Shown: piece by piece, positions 1 to 7,309 of the stretch
Layout of the letters: each line of letters starts with the position of its first letter
How positions within the stretch are numbered: the first letter of the stretch is position 1
NCBI GenBank assembly: GCA_002298665.1
Contig: DBKW01000058.1
Span: 14,415 to 24,780, forward strand
Length of the DNA: 10,366 nucleotides
Source: Verrucomicrobia bacterium UBA740
GTDB taxonomy: Bacteria; Verrucomicrobiota; Kiritimatiellia; RFP12; UBA1067
Reading direction: 5' to 3'
Program-made: the position numbers and the translations under genes
Notes under the pieces: generated by a model
Seen by the model: the letters and a program-made list of their open reading frames with translations, nothing else
Told to the model about the DNA's origin: nothing
Database searches by the model: none

Positions 1-857
1 CCGCGCAGTTTCTCGCGCATGAACGGCGCGATAAGCCCGGCGAGATTCGATCCGCCGCCCGCGCACCCGATGATCACGTCCGGCTTCACGCCGAACTTGT
101 CCAACGCCGTCTTCGTCTCGAGTCCGATGACGGACTGCTGCAGGCAGACCTGGTTGAGGACGCTGCCCAGCAGATAGCGCGCATTCGGCAGGGTGACGGC
201 CGCCTCGACCGCCTCCGAGATGGCGCACCCGAGCGACCCGGTCGTCCCCGGATGCTCGGCGTTGATCTTGCGCCCGATCGCCGTTTTCATCGAAGGCGAC
301 GGCGTGACGTCCGCCCCGTAGGTTCGCATGACTTCGCGGCGGAACGGCTTCTGTTCGTACGAGCACTTCACCATGTACACGTGGCACCTGAGCCCGAAAA
401 ACGCGCTCGCCATCGAAAGCGCCGTGCCCCACTGCCCGGCGCCCGTCTCGGTCGTCACATCCGTGATGCCCTGCGCCTTGGCGTAGTACGCCTGCGCAAT
501 CGCGCTGTTGAGCTTGTGCGAGCCCGAGGTGTTGTTCCCCTCGAACTTGTAGTAGATGTGCGCGGGCGTCCCGAGCGCCTTCTCGAGGAAGTAGGCGCGG
601 ATCAGCGGCGAGGGACGGTACATCTTGTAGAACTTGAGCACCTCTTCCGGAATCGGGAAGTAGGCCGTCTTGTCGTCCAACTCCTGCCGCACGCACTCCT
701 TGCAGAAGATTTTCTCGAGCTGCTCCGCCGTCACGGGCTCGTGCGTCGCCGGATCCAGCATCGGCGCCGGCTTCTGCTTCATGTCCGCCCGCATGTTGTA
801 CCAGGCGGTCGGCAATTCGTTCTCGCTCAAATAGGTCTTGTAGGGAATCTCGTTCAT
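1..857 (-). CDS. trpB: TrpB2-type tryptophan synthase beta chain, partial (3' end beyond window)
   Basis: This is a PLP enzyme that would condense indole with serine to give L-tryptophan in the cytoplasm. 285 residues are visible, and the C-terminal part lies beyond the window edge. The PLP lysine is K115 in GSHKLNSA (112-119). ETGAGQWG (137-144), the segment YMVKCSYEQKPFRR (161-174) and the glycine-rich phosphate loop GCAGGGSN (264-271) follow in the family order. The long N-terminal extension before the RPSPLIRA segment (81-88) and the YYKFEG (102-107) and GSHK wording match the TrpB-like TrpB2 subfamily (TIGR01415-type) and not classical TrpB1. The ATG at 857 follows the purL stop by 17 bases with an A/G-rich but weak Shine-Dalgarno region, so it is probably co-transcribed with purL. 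No trpA is seen here. TrpB2 enzymes often act without the usual TrpA partner, so its exact physiological role is inferred. Confidence 0.93.
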   Translation of the reverse strand, partial: MNEIPYKTYLSENELPTAWYNMRADMKQKPAPMLDPATHEPVTAEQLEKIFCKECVRQELDDKTAYFPIPEEVLKFYKMYRPSPLIRAYFLEKALGTPAHIYYKFEGNNTSGSHKLNSAIAQAYYAKAQGITDVTTETGAGQWGTALSMASAFFGLRCHVYMVKCSYEQKPFRREVMRTYGADVTPSPSMKTAIGRKINAEHPGTTGSLGCAISEAVEAAVTLPNARYLLGSVLNQVCLQQSVIGLETKTALDKFGVKPDVIIGCAGGGSNLAGLIAPFMREKLR

Positions 858-874
858 CTTTTTGTTCTTTCTTT

Positions 875-3800
875 TTACTTCATTTGCGCCTTCGCGAAGG
901 CATAGGCGTTGCGGAACATCCGCATCCACGGCCCGTCGACCTTGAAAACGCCCGGGTTGTAGCTCAGTTGGCAGGCGCGGAAACCGCGCTCCGGATGCGG
1001 CATCATGATCGTGGCGCGTCCGTCCGCCGTCGTGAACGCCGTCTGCCCGCCCATGGAGCCGTTCGGGTTGTAGGGGTAGCGCGTCGTGGCCAGCCCCCGC
1101 CCGTCCACATAGTGCGCCGCGCAGATCGACGGCACCGTCCCGTCCGTCCACACGCGCCCTTCGCCGTGCGCCACGGCGATCGGCAGGCGCGAACCTTCCA
1201 TGCCCTTGAAGAAGATGGACGGCGACGGCTCGATCTCGATCGTCGCGTACCGCGCCTCGAACTGCTCGGAGATGTTGCGCACGAACTTGGGCCAATTCTC
1301 GGCGCCGGGGATGATGTCCTTCAACTGGGAGAGCATCTGGCAACCGTTGCAGACGCCCAGCGAGAAGGTATCCGGCCGCGCGAAGAAGGTCTTGAACATC
1401 GCCTTGAGCCTGTCGTTGAAGAGGATGGAGCGCGCCCAGCCCGAGCCGGCCCCCAACACGTCGCCGTAGCTGAACCCGCCGCAGGCGACGAGCCCCTGGA
1501 AGTCCGCGAGGTCGGTCCGGCCCGCAATCAGATCCGACATGTGCACGTCGACCGCGTCAAACCCGGCGAGCGCGAACGCCGCCGCCATCTCGATGTGCCC
1601 GTTCACGCCCTGCTCGCGCAACACGGCGATGCGCGGCTTTCCGGACCCTTTGGGCGCGGAGATCTTCTCGTCCGGATCGTACGTCAAGTGGAAGGTCAGC
1701 CCCGGGTCCGTCTCGTCCAGACCGTTGTCGTACTCCTCCCGCGCCGTGACCGGATTGTCCCGCAAAGCCTGCATGCGATAGGTCGTCTCGCTCCAGGCGC
1801 GCCGCAGCCAGGTGATGTCCGTCTTGATCGCCTGCCGCGAACCGACGAAAACGTCGAACGTCCGCAGCGCGCGCGACACGGCGCCCACGACCGAAGCGGG
1901 CACGCGCGCCTTGCGGAAGATGCCGAGAACGGTGCTCACGTTCTTTTCGCCCACCTGCAAAACCGCGCCCGGCTGTTCGTTGAAAAGCTGTTCCAGGACG
2001 TCGCCATCCGGCAGTTTCGCCACAAGACCCCGTCCGCCCGTGATCGCCATTTCGGCGAGCGTGACCGCGAGACCGCCGTCGCTGCGGTCGTGGTAGGCGA
2101 GCGCGAGCCGGCTCTTCACGATCTCCTGCATCGCGTTGAAGAAGTGCTTCAGAAGCGTGGCGTCCGCGTCCGCGGCGGAATCGCCCAACTGCCCGTAGAC
2201 CTGCGCGAGCGCCGTCGCCCCGAGCGGATATTCCCCGTTGGAAAGGTCCACATATATAAGGAAGGACGATTCGCCTTCCGGATCCGCCTTCAGATCGGGC
2301 GTGAGCGTGAGCCGCACGTCGTTCACCGGCGCAAACGCCGACACGACAAGCGACAGCGGCGCCACCTGCTTCTTCTGTTCGCCCGCCGCGTCCGTCCAGG
2401 TCGTGTGCATCGAGCACGAATCCTTGCCGACCGGGATCGACACGCCGAGTTTCGGGCAGAACTCCAGGCCGACCGCCTTCACGGTATCGTAGAGGATCGC
2501 GTCCTCCCCCGGGTCGCCGCACGGCGCCATCCAGTTCGCCGACAGGCGAACCTGCCCGATGGACCCGACGTCCGCCGCGGCCAGATTCGTCAGCGCTTCC
2601 GCGATCGCGAGCCGCCCCGACGCCGGACCGTCCAGAAGCGCGACCGGCGTGCGTTCGCCCGTGGACATCGCCTGCCCCTCGTATGTCTTGTACCCCATCG
2701 TCGTCACCGCGCAATCCGCCGCGGGAAGCTGATACTTGCCCACCATCTGGTCGCGCGCCACGCGGCCCGTGACCGAACGGTCCGTGATGGTGACGAGGAA
2801 CGTCTTGTCCGCCACCGCCGGCAGGTGCAGGATGCGCCCGAGCGCCTCCATCGGCTTCACGTCCGCGAAGTTCGTCGGCTCCCGGCGCGCCTGGACATGC
2901 TGGACGTCCCGCACCATCCGCGGCGGTTTGCCGAGCAGCACCTGGATGTCCATGTCGATCGGGTTGTTGTGGAAGTAGGTATCCTCGAGCACCAGGCGTC
3001 CGTCGCCCGTCGCCACGCCGATGAACGCGACCGGACACCGCTCGCGCGCGCACAATTCCTCGAAAAAGGCCCGGGCGGACGGCTTCAGCGCGAGCACGTA
3101 CCGCTCCTGCGCCTCGCAGCACCAGATCTCCATCGGGCTCATGGACTTCTCTTCGTTGTGCACCGCGCGCAATTCGAACTTGCCGCCCGTCTTTTCCACG
3201 AGCTCGGGGCACCCGTTCGAGAGTCCGCCCGCGCCGATGTCGTGGATCGAGAAAATCGGGTTGGCCCGTCCGAGCGCCGCGCACGTGTCGATGACGCCCT
3301 GGCACCGCCGCTGCATTTCGGCGTTGCCGCGCTGGACGGAATTGAAGTCGAGCGCTTCCGAATTCGTGCCGGTCATCATGGAGGACGCCGCGCCGCCTCC
3401 CAGGCCGATGCGCATCGCCGGCCCGCCGATCTGCACGATCAGCGCCCCGACCTTCACGTCCTGCTTCAGGACCTGCGAGCGGCGGATGACCCCCATGCCG
3501 CCGGCGAGCATGATCGGTTTGTGGTAGCCGCGCAGTTCGCCCGCGACCTCGCCCTCGTACGTGCGGAAGAACCCGCACAGCTGCGGACGCCCGAATTCGT
3601 TGCCGAACGCCGCGCCGCCCAGGGGACCTTCCGTCATGATCTGCAGCGGCGTGGCCAGCCGCTTCGGGAAGTCCGCGTACACCCGCTCCCACGGCTGCGG
3701 ATACCCCGGTATGCGCAGGTCGGAGACCATGAATCCGCAAAGGCCCGCCACCGTGCGCGAACCCGTGCCCGTCGCCGCCTCGTCGCGGATCTCGCCGCCG

Positions 3801-4735
3801 ACGCCCGTCGCCGCGCCCGGATACGGCGAAATCGCCGTCGGGTGGTTGTGCGTCTCGACCTTCATGAGCTGGTCGACCTCGTCCTTGCGGAACGCGTAGG
3901 CGTGCGTCTTGGGATTCGTCGCGAAAACGTCCGTCGGGAAGCCCTTCACCACCGCCGAATTGTCCGAGTAGGCCGAGAGCGTATCCAGCGGACGCTTCTT
4001 GTGCGTGTTCTTGATCATCTCGAAGAGCGAATGCTTCTGCTTCTTGCCGTCGATGATGAATTCCGCGCCGAAAATCTTGTGGCGGCAGTGCTCCGAGTTG
4101 ACCTGTCCGAACATGACAAGCTCCGTATCCGTCGGATTGCGCCCCGCCGCGGCGAAGCTCTTGGCGAGATACGCCATCTCCGGCTCGGAAATCGCCAGCC
4201 CCAGCTCCTCGTTGGCCGCGCGGATCGCCTCCACGCCCTTCGCCAGCACGTCGTACGTGCGCCCGGGCTGCGGTTCGCCTTCCGCGAAAAGGTCCGAAAG
4301 GTCCGTGTAGACGCCCTCGGTCATCTTGTCGTAAAGCGCCGCGGCGCCCGGCGAGAGGCGCAGATCCTTCGGTTCGTGCCAGGGCTGCGGGGCGAGATAC
4401 TTCACGTTGAACCGGATGCCGCGCTCCACGCGCAGGATGCTCTTCAGCCCGCAGTTCCGGAAGATGTCCGTCGCCTTCGAGCTCCAGGGCGAAATCGTGC
4501 CCTTGCGCGGCGTCACGTAGAAGTCGGCCCCCGGGCAGTCCCCTTCGGCGTTCAGCAGAATCGCCGCGCGCTTGAGTTCTTCGGCGTCGAACGCCTCCGC
4601 CGTCAGCTCCAGGGCGTACACCCACCGGGCGTCTATCGCGACCGGACCCAACTTCGGATCCAGCTTCGCGATGGCGTCCTTCAATGCGTCCATCCTGAAC
4701 GGCGAATAAGCCTCTGAACCAAGCAACAAAATCAT
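875..4735 (-). CDS. purL: Phosphoribosylformylglycinamidine synthase, single-chain form
   Basis: The enzyme catalyses the fourth step of purine synthesis: FGAR plus glutamine and ATP give FGAM. The 1286 residues match the large proteobacterial/eukaryote-type enzyme (E. coli about 1295), which fuses what other bacteria encode as PurS, PurL and PurQ. In order there are a PurS-like N-terminal part, a linker with SEHCRHK (214-220), the first AIRS-like ATPase half with VETHNHPTA (293-301), a second AIRS-like half, and a glutaminase domain from about residue 1034. The glutaminase nucleophile is C1129 in GVCNGCQ, with H1247 and E1249 in MMPHPERGFR. I chose the ATG at 4735 because AAAAGGAG lies 6 bases upstream. 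A GTG at 4762 would add nine residues, but it sits at about the transcription start predicted from the -10 element at 4765-4770. trpB follows after 17 bases. Confidence 0.97.
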   Translation of the reverse strand: MILLLGSEAYSPFRMDALKDAIAKLDPKLGPVAIDARWVYALELTAEAFDAEELKRAAILLNAEGDCPGADFYVTPRKGTISPWSSKATDIFRNCGLKSILRVERGIRFNVKYLAPQPWHEPKDLRLSPGAAALYDKMTEGVYTDLSDLFAEGEPQPGRTYDVLAKGVEAIRAANEELGLAISEPEMAYLAKSFAAAGRNPTDTELVMFGQVNSEHCRHKIFGAEFIIDGKKQKHSLFEMIKNTHKKRPLDTLSAYSDNSAVVKGFPTDVFATNPKTHAYAFRKDEVDQLMKVETHNHPTAISPYPGAATGVGGEIRDEAATGTGSRTVAGLCGFMVSDLRIPGYPQPWERVYADFPKRLATPLQIMTEGPLGGAAFGNEFGRPQLCGFFRTYEGEVAGELRGYHKPIMLAGGMGVIRRSQVLKQDVKVGALIVQIGGPAMRIGLGGGAASSMMTGTNSEALDFNSVQRGNAEMQRRCQGVIDTCAALGRANPIFSIHDIGAGGLSNGCPELVEKTGGKFELRAVHNEEKSMSPMEIWCCEAQERYVLALKPSARAFFEELCARERCPVAFIGVATGDGRLVLEDTYFHNNPIDMDIQVLLGKPPRMVRDVQHVQARREPTNFADVKPMEALGRILHLPAVADKTFLVTITDRSVTGRVARDQMVGKYQLPAADCAVTTMGYKTYEGQAMSTGERTPVALLDGPASGRLAIAEALTNLAAADVGSIGQVRLSANWMAPCGDPGEDAILYDTVKAVGLEFCPKLGVSIPVGKDSCSMHTTWTDAAGEQKKQVAPLSLVVSAFAPVNDVRLTLTPDLKADPEGESSFLIYVDLSNGEYPLGATALAQVYGQLGDSAADADATLLKHFFNAMQEIVKSRLALAYHDRSDGGLAVTLAEMAITGGRGLVAKLPDGDVLEQLFNEQPGAVLQVGEKNVSTVLGIFRKARVPASVVGAVSRALRTFDVFVGSRQAIKTDITWLRRAWSETTYRMQALRDNPVTAREEYDNGLDETDPGLTFHLTYDPDEKISAPKGSGKPRIAVLREQGVNGHIEMAAAFALAGFDAVDVHMSDLIAGRTDLADFQGLVACGGFSYGDVLGAGSGWARSILFNDRLKAMFKTFFARPDTFSLGVCNGCQMLSQLKDIIPGAENWPKFVRNISEQFEARYATIEIEPSPSIFFKGMEGSRLPIAVAHGEGRVWTDGTVPSICAAHYVDGRGLATTRYPYNPNGSMGGQTAFTTADGRATIMMPHPERGFRACQLSYNPGVFKVDGPWMRMFRNAYAFAKAQMK

Positions 4736-4764
4736 CTTTGACTCCTTTTCGGATTTACTCACAT

Positions 4765-4773
4765 ATTATACCA
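4765..4773 (-). promoter_or_regulatory. Extended -10 promoter of purL
   Basis: On the minus strand this reads TGGTATAAT, a perfect TATAAT with the TGN extension, followed by ATGTG. The predicted transcription start is near 4758, which leaves a leader of about 23 bases before the purL ATG. No convincing -35 box is visible at 16-19 bases upstream, which is compatible with an extended -10 promoter. No PurR-type operator is recognised. Confidence 0.75.
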
Positions 4774-4894
4774 TATTTTCGGACGCCGTTGGACACTTTC
4801 TCGGATATTTTCCGTTCGGTTCTCATCTTCTCGCGGCGGAAGAATCCGCCCACCATCCCGCGCACAACGGACGCCGTCCGCCTGCTAGGGGCTC

Positions 4895-4960
4895 CCGTTG
4901 CGCCGGAACGGCGATGCCGTTGCGCCGGAACCGCGATGCCGTTGCGCCGGAACCGCCACC
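4895..4960. repeat. Three tandem copies of a 22-bp GC-rich repeat
   Basis: The units start at 4895, 4917 and 4939, each with the core ccgttgcgccggaac. Units 1 and 2 differ at one base (g/c after ccggaac). Unit 3 diverges only in its last bases. Read on the minus strand, the first unit contains CGCCG-TTC-CGGCG, a small hairpin. The array lies between the rsmI stop and the purL promoter, about 120 bases upstream of the -10 element. There is no T-run, so it is not an intrinsic terminator, and there are no spacers, so it is not a CRISPR array. Its function is unknown. Slipped-strand expansion of an intergenic VNTR is the simplest reading. Confidence 0.85.
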
Positions 4961-4972
4961 CCGTCTCGGCGA

Positions 4973-4986
4973 TTCCCCGCGGGGAA
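4973..4986. repeat. Perfect 14-bp GC-rich palindrome downstream of rsmI
   Basis: The sequence ttccccgcggggaa is a perfect palindrome starting 10 bases after the rsmI stop codon. It could fold at the 3' end of the rsmI transcript or bind a dimeric protein. No U-tract follows on the minus strand, so termination activity is doubtful. Confidence 0.6.
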
Positions 4987-4996
4987 GGCGCCGCGG

Positions 4997-5692
4997 CTAC
5001 TCCGCGACTGGACGGCAGAACTTCGGATTGTTCCCGGCAATGACGAGCGCAACCTCGCCTTTTACCTTCAAATTGGCGTATTCTTTCGCCAAATCGCTCA
5101 AATAGCCGCGCGAAACACGCTCGTGGAGCTTGGTGAGCTCAATGCAAACCGCCGCTTCGCGGTCCCCCAGAACCTCGTACGCCGCCTGCAGGGTCGCGGC
5201 GATCCGAAACGGCGATTCATAGCAAATAAGCGTGTGCTCCCGGTCGCGGTCTTCCGCGAACCAATTGCGGAGCGCCCCCGGCCCCCGCGGCGGAAAGCCG
5301 CGAAAAGTGAAGGAACTGGTGGAAAGTCCGCTCATCAGCAGGGCGACGTTGACGGCGCTCGCCCCGGGAATCACCTCGTAGGCGATCCCCTGCTGCGCAC
5401 ACGTCCGGATCAGGCGGTAGCCCGGGTCCGAAATGCCCGGATACCCCCCGTCCGAACAGAGCACGACCTCCTTCCCGGCGGCAAGCGCCGCGAGAATCGT
5501 CTCCGTGACACGGTCCTCGTTCCCCTGGCGATAGGAAATCATGTCTGGCCGCGGCACATCGAAATGCGTCAAAAGCTGCCAGGTTCGCCGCGTATCTTCG
5601 CAGGCGATCAGCGACGCCTGCCGGAACGCCGCCAACGCCCGCGGCGAAAGGTCGCCCAGGTTCCCGATAGGGGTTGCTGTCACGTGAAGCAT
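4997..5692 (-). CDS. rsmI: 16S rRNA (cytidine-1402-2'-O)-methyltransferase RsmI
   Basis: RsmI uses S-adenosylmethionine to methylate the 2'-O-ribose of C1402 in the 30S decoding centre. The 231 residues carry the family's tetrapyrrole-methylase fold signatures: VTATPIGNLGDLS (4-16), EDTRRT (32-37), SDGGYPGISDPG (80-91), IPGASA (108-113), RGFPPR (131-136), ESPFRI (159-164) and ELTKLHER (185-192). The usual second motif is SDAGTPGISDPG, so A/G and T/Y changes are present. E. coli RsmI has about 286 residues, and the protein here lacks most of the C-terminal extension. The ATG at 5692 starts 2 bases after the Nudix stop, with GAGG inside the preceding gene, so I reject an upstream start that would overlap the Nudix gene. 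It is the last gene of the DUF486-folB-Nudix-rsmI run. Confidence 0.93.
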   Translation of the reverse strand: MLHVTATPIGNLGDLSPRALAAFRQASLIACEDTRRTWQLLTHFDVPRPDMISYRQGNEDRVTETILAALAAGKEVVLCSDGGYPGISDPGYRLIRTCAQQGIAYEVIPGASAVNVALLMSGLSTSSFTFRGFPPRGPGALRNWFAEDRDREHTLICYESPFRIAATLQAAYEVLGDREAAVCIELTKLHERVSRGYLSDLAKEYANLKVKGEVALVIAGNNPKFCRPVAE

Positions 5693-5694
5693 GC

Positions 5695-6144
5695 TCAAAC
5701 CTCGAAATGCGCGTGCGGATTTTCCGCCAAAACCTCGAAAACGGACGGCAACACGTGCGCCTGGCCGAGTTCCGCGAGCGGACACCATTCGAACTCGATC
5801 CAATCCTCCTGCGCCGTGGCCGTCCGCGCCGCCTTTTCGTCCAGGAAAAGTTCGTATACGAGGTTTATTTCGGCGTGGGGCTTGCCTTTCTGAAGGAAAG
5901 CGTTCTCCACGACGCCCAGAAAAGCGCCGGTTTTCGCCTCAAGTCCCAGTTCTTCCTTGATTTCGCGGCAAAGCGCCTCGCGCCCCGTCTCCCCGAACTC
6001 GATGTGGCCGCCCGGCAAATAGGTCGTTTTTCCGCCTTTGGCGCGGCAAAGGAGCAATTTCCCCTCCAGTATGCAAACGCCGCGGGCAATCGTCTCGATC
6101 CCGGCCAGTTCATAGTCCGGAAGCTTTTTCGTCTTTTTTCCCAT
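5695..6144 (-). CDS. Nudix hydrolase next to folB
   Basis: This is a 149-residue Nudix-fold pyrophosphohydrolase, which would cleave a nucleoside-diphosphate-linked substrate using divalent metal. The complete Nudix box GX5EX7REUXEEXGU spans residues 46-68, with G46, E52, R60-E61, E64-E65 and G67. The metal ligands are therefore intact. The ATG directly abuts the folB TGA with no gap, and AAAGGAG lies 8 bases upstream inside folB, so translation is probably coupled. The substrate cannot be read from the sequence. From the folB neighbour I infer a possible role as dihydroneopterin triphosphate pyrophosphohydrolase (FolQ/NudB function). A MutT-like nucleotide sanitation role is the alternative. 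Confidence 0.92.
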   Translation of the reverse strand: MGKKTKKLPDYELAGIETIARGVCILEGKLLLCRAKGGKTTYLPGGHIEFGETGREALCREIKEELGLEAKTGAFLGVVENAFLQKGKPHAEINLVYELFLDEKAARTATAQEDWIEFEWCPLAELGQAHVLPSVFEVLAENPHAHFEV

Positions 6145-6513
6145 TCAGAAGACTCCTTTCCGCCACTCCGCGCGCGTCGCTTCGAGCACGACCGCGGCGG
6201 ATTCCAAATGCGCCACTGCACCCGCCTTCGTCAGGCGCACACGCGCCTTATGGACCCGTTCCTCGGCAAAACAGACGTCCAATACAAGCTTCGCCGCACG
6301 CTCGATCATCCAACATTTGGCCGAAACCAGCGTCCGGCGCACGTTTTCCGTCAGGGCGGCGTAATCCACCGTGTCCGAAAGCGCATCCGTCCGCGCGGCT
6401 TGGGCATCCAGCGTCAACGCCAAGTCCACGCGCAGGGTCTGGGCGAGCGTCCGCTCGTACGGACGGTCCCCGATAATGCAGGCGACGGCGAGCCCGTTCA
6501 ACTCCAATTGCAT
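6145..6513 (-). CDS. folB: Dihydroneopterin aldolase
   Basis: FolB converts 7,8-dihydroneopterin to 6-hydroxymethyl-7,8-dihydropterin and glycolaldehyde in folate synthesis. The 122 residues have the family length. The expected residues are visible: E20 in DRPYER (equivalent to the substrate-binding Glu near residue 22), Y51 in VDYAAL, E71 in MIERAA, and K96 in LTKAGAV (the catalytic lysine of the LSKPGAV motif). The ATG at 6513 lies 4 bases after the DUF486 stop, with a short AGGGG Shine-Dalgarno inside that gene. The TGA abuts the Nudix start codon. The tail after residue 110 (EATRAEWRKGVF) is slightly longer than in many homologues. FolX, the epimerase relative, is an alternative I consider less likely. 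Confidence 0.9.
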   Translation of the reverse strand: MQLELNGLAVACIIGDRPYERTLAQTLRVDLALTLDAQAARTDALSDTVDYAALTENVRRTLVSAKCWMIERAAKLVLDVCFAEERVHKARVRLTKAGAVAHLESAAVVLEATRAEWRKGVF

Positions 6514-6517
6514 CGCG

Positions 6518-6862
6518 CTATCCCCTGAAGATGAAGTAGACCGCTCCCACGAGGCAGACGAGCGCGGCGAGGTAGTTCCAGCTGATGGCCTGCTTCATGA
6601 CGAAAACGGAAAACGGCATGAAAACGAGCAATGTCACGGCTTCTTGCGTGACTTTGAGCTGCTCCAGCGACATGGTCCGCGCGCCTATCCGGTTCGCCGG
6701 CACGGCCAGGCAGTACTCCAGAAGCGCAATGCTCCACGAAACGAGTATGGCCAGCCAGAGCGGCTTGTTCGCGAGAAAGTTCAGATGTCCGTACCAGGCG
6801 CACGCCATGACGAAGTTGGAAGCCACCAAAAGACCGACCGTCAACCAATTTATGGAAGCCAT
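6518..6862 (-). CDS. DUF486 small membrane protein (DMT superfamily)
   Basis: This is a 114-residue inner-membrane protein with four predicted membrane segments at about residues 5-25, 34-55, 72-92 and 95-113. The family signature is plain: ACAWYGHLNF (20-30), PLWLAILVSWSIALLEYCL (34-52), VPANRIG (54-60) and LEQLKVTQEAVTL (66-78). DUF486 proteins (PF04342) are half-size relatives of the drug/metabolite transporters and probably work as dimers, but no substrate is established. It starts a closely spaced run with folB (4-base gap). Its own Shine-Dalgarno region is weak, and I see no promoter of the type used by purL, rpsP and the tRNA. It may therefore receive read-through from rplS, 79 bases upstream. 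Confidence 0.9.
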   Translation of the reverse strand: MASINWLTVGLLVASNFVMACAWYGHLNFLANKPLWLAILVSWSIALLEYCLAVPANRIGARTMSLEQLKVTQEAVTLLVFMPFSVFVMKQAISWNYLAALVCLVGAVYFIFRG

Positions 6863-6886
6863 GATTGTCCATTCTCAAGAGAGACA

Positions 6887-6916
6887 GGGCGGCCGATCCC
6901 TAAAGAACCGCCGCCC
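6887..6916 (-). terminator. Weak hairpin after rplS, possible leaky terminator
   Basis: On the minus strand, GGGCGGC (6916-6910) pairs perfectly with GCCGCCC (6893-6887) across a 16-base loop. A pyrimidine-rich TGTCTCTCTT follows, not a true U-run. It may partly terminate the rpsP-rplS transcript or act as a 3' stabiliser. Its strength is doubtful because the loop is long. Confidence 0.35.
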
Positions 6917-6941
6917 GTGTTTCGTCACCGAATTGTTGTAC

Positions 6942-7307
6942 TTACTTTTTCAGCTTGCGCACAGCCTTGTGCGAGCAGAATGTACGCTCCGTGTAGAGCT
7001 TCGAGCGCCACGAAGGCGTCTTCTTGACGACCTTGATCGCCTGAATCCACGGACTGTTGAACGGGAAGAGCTTTTCGACGCGCACGCCGTAGCTTTCGCG
7101 GCTGACCGTGAAGTTGCCCGTCACGTTCTTGCGGCCGTTGTCGATCGCGAGAACCTTGCCCTCGAAATCCTGGATGCGATACTTGTCGCCTTCCTTGATC
7201 TTGATGGAGACGCGAATGATGTCGCCCGTGTGGAACTCGGGGAAATTCTTTTCCGCAAGCTTCGCCGTCTGCTCGGCGTTGATCTTATCGAGAATCTGGA
7301 TACCCAT
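6942..7307 (-). CDS. rplS: 50S ribosomal protein L19
   Basis: L19 sits at the 30S-50S interface of the large subunit. The 121 residues show the L19 core: FHTGDIIRVSIKIKEGDKYR (25-44), QDFEGKVLA (46-54), FTVSRESYGVRVEKLFPFNS (66-85) and IKVVKKTPSWRSKLY (90-104). The C-terminal tail after SKLY departs from the usual YLRxRxGKxAR pattern (here TERTFCSHKAVRKLKK). The start lies 2 bases after the rpsP stop. An AGGAGG inside the last codons of rpsP makes the ribosome site, so the two genes are probably translationally coupled. In many bacteria rimM and trmD lie between these genes, and both are absent here. Confidence 0.97.
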   Translation of the reverse strand: MGIQILDKINAEQTAKLAEKNFPEFHTGDIIRVSIKIKEGDKYRIQDFEGKVLAIDNGRKNVTGNFTVSRESYGVRVEKLFPFNSPWIQAIKVVKKTPSWRSKLYTERTFCSHKAVRKLKK

Positions 7308-7309
7308 TA

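Noticed and set aside
1557..4625. Second long minus-strand frame within purL
   Set aside because: It is the same DNA in another frame, extremely rich in Arg, Gly and Ala, with no motif and no start site. High-GC codon bias explains the absence of stops.
884..4717. Very long open frame on the plus strand opposite purL
   Set aside because: It is an antisense shadow of a GC-rich gene. Its translation is Arg/His/Leu-rich with no family motifs, whereas the minus strand encodes an unmistakable FGAM synthase.
4736..4762. GTG start of purL nine codons upstream
   Set aside because: It lies at or before the transcription start predicted from the TATAAT at 4765-4770, and the AAAAGGAG site is placed for the ATG at 4735.
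4895..4960. Tandem repeats as a CRISPR array
   Set aside because: The 22-bp units are contiguous with no spacers, and no cas gene is nearby.
5693..5803. N-terminal extension of rsmI
   Set aside because: It would overlap the Nudix gene by more than 100 bases and has no RsmI similarity. The family begins at MLHVTATPIG.
4898..5893. Plus-strand 331-codon frame opposite rsmI and the Nudix gene
   Set aside because: It is antisense to two recognised genes, low in complexity, with no ribosome site or motif.
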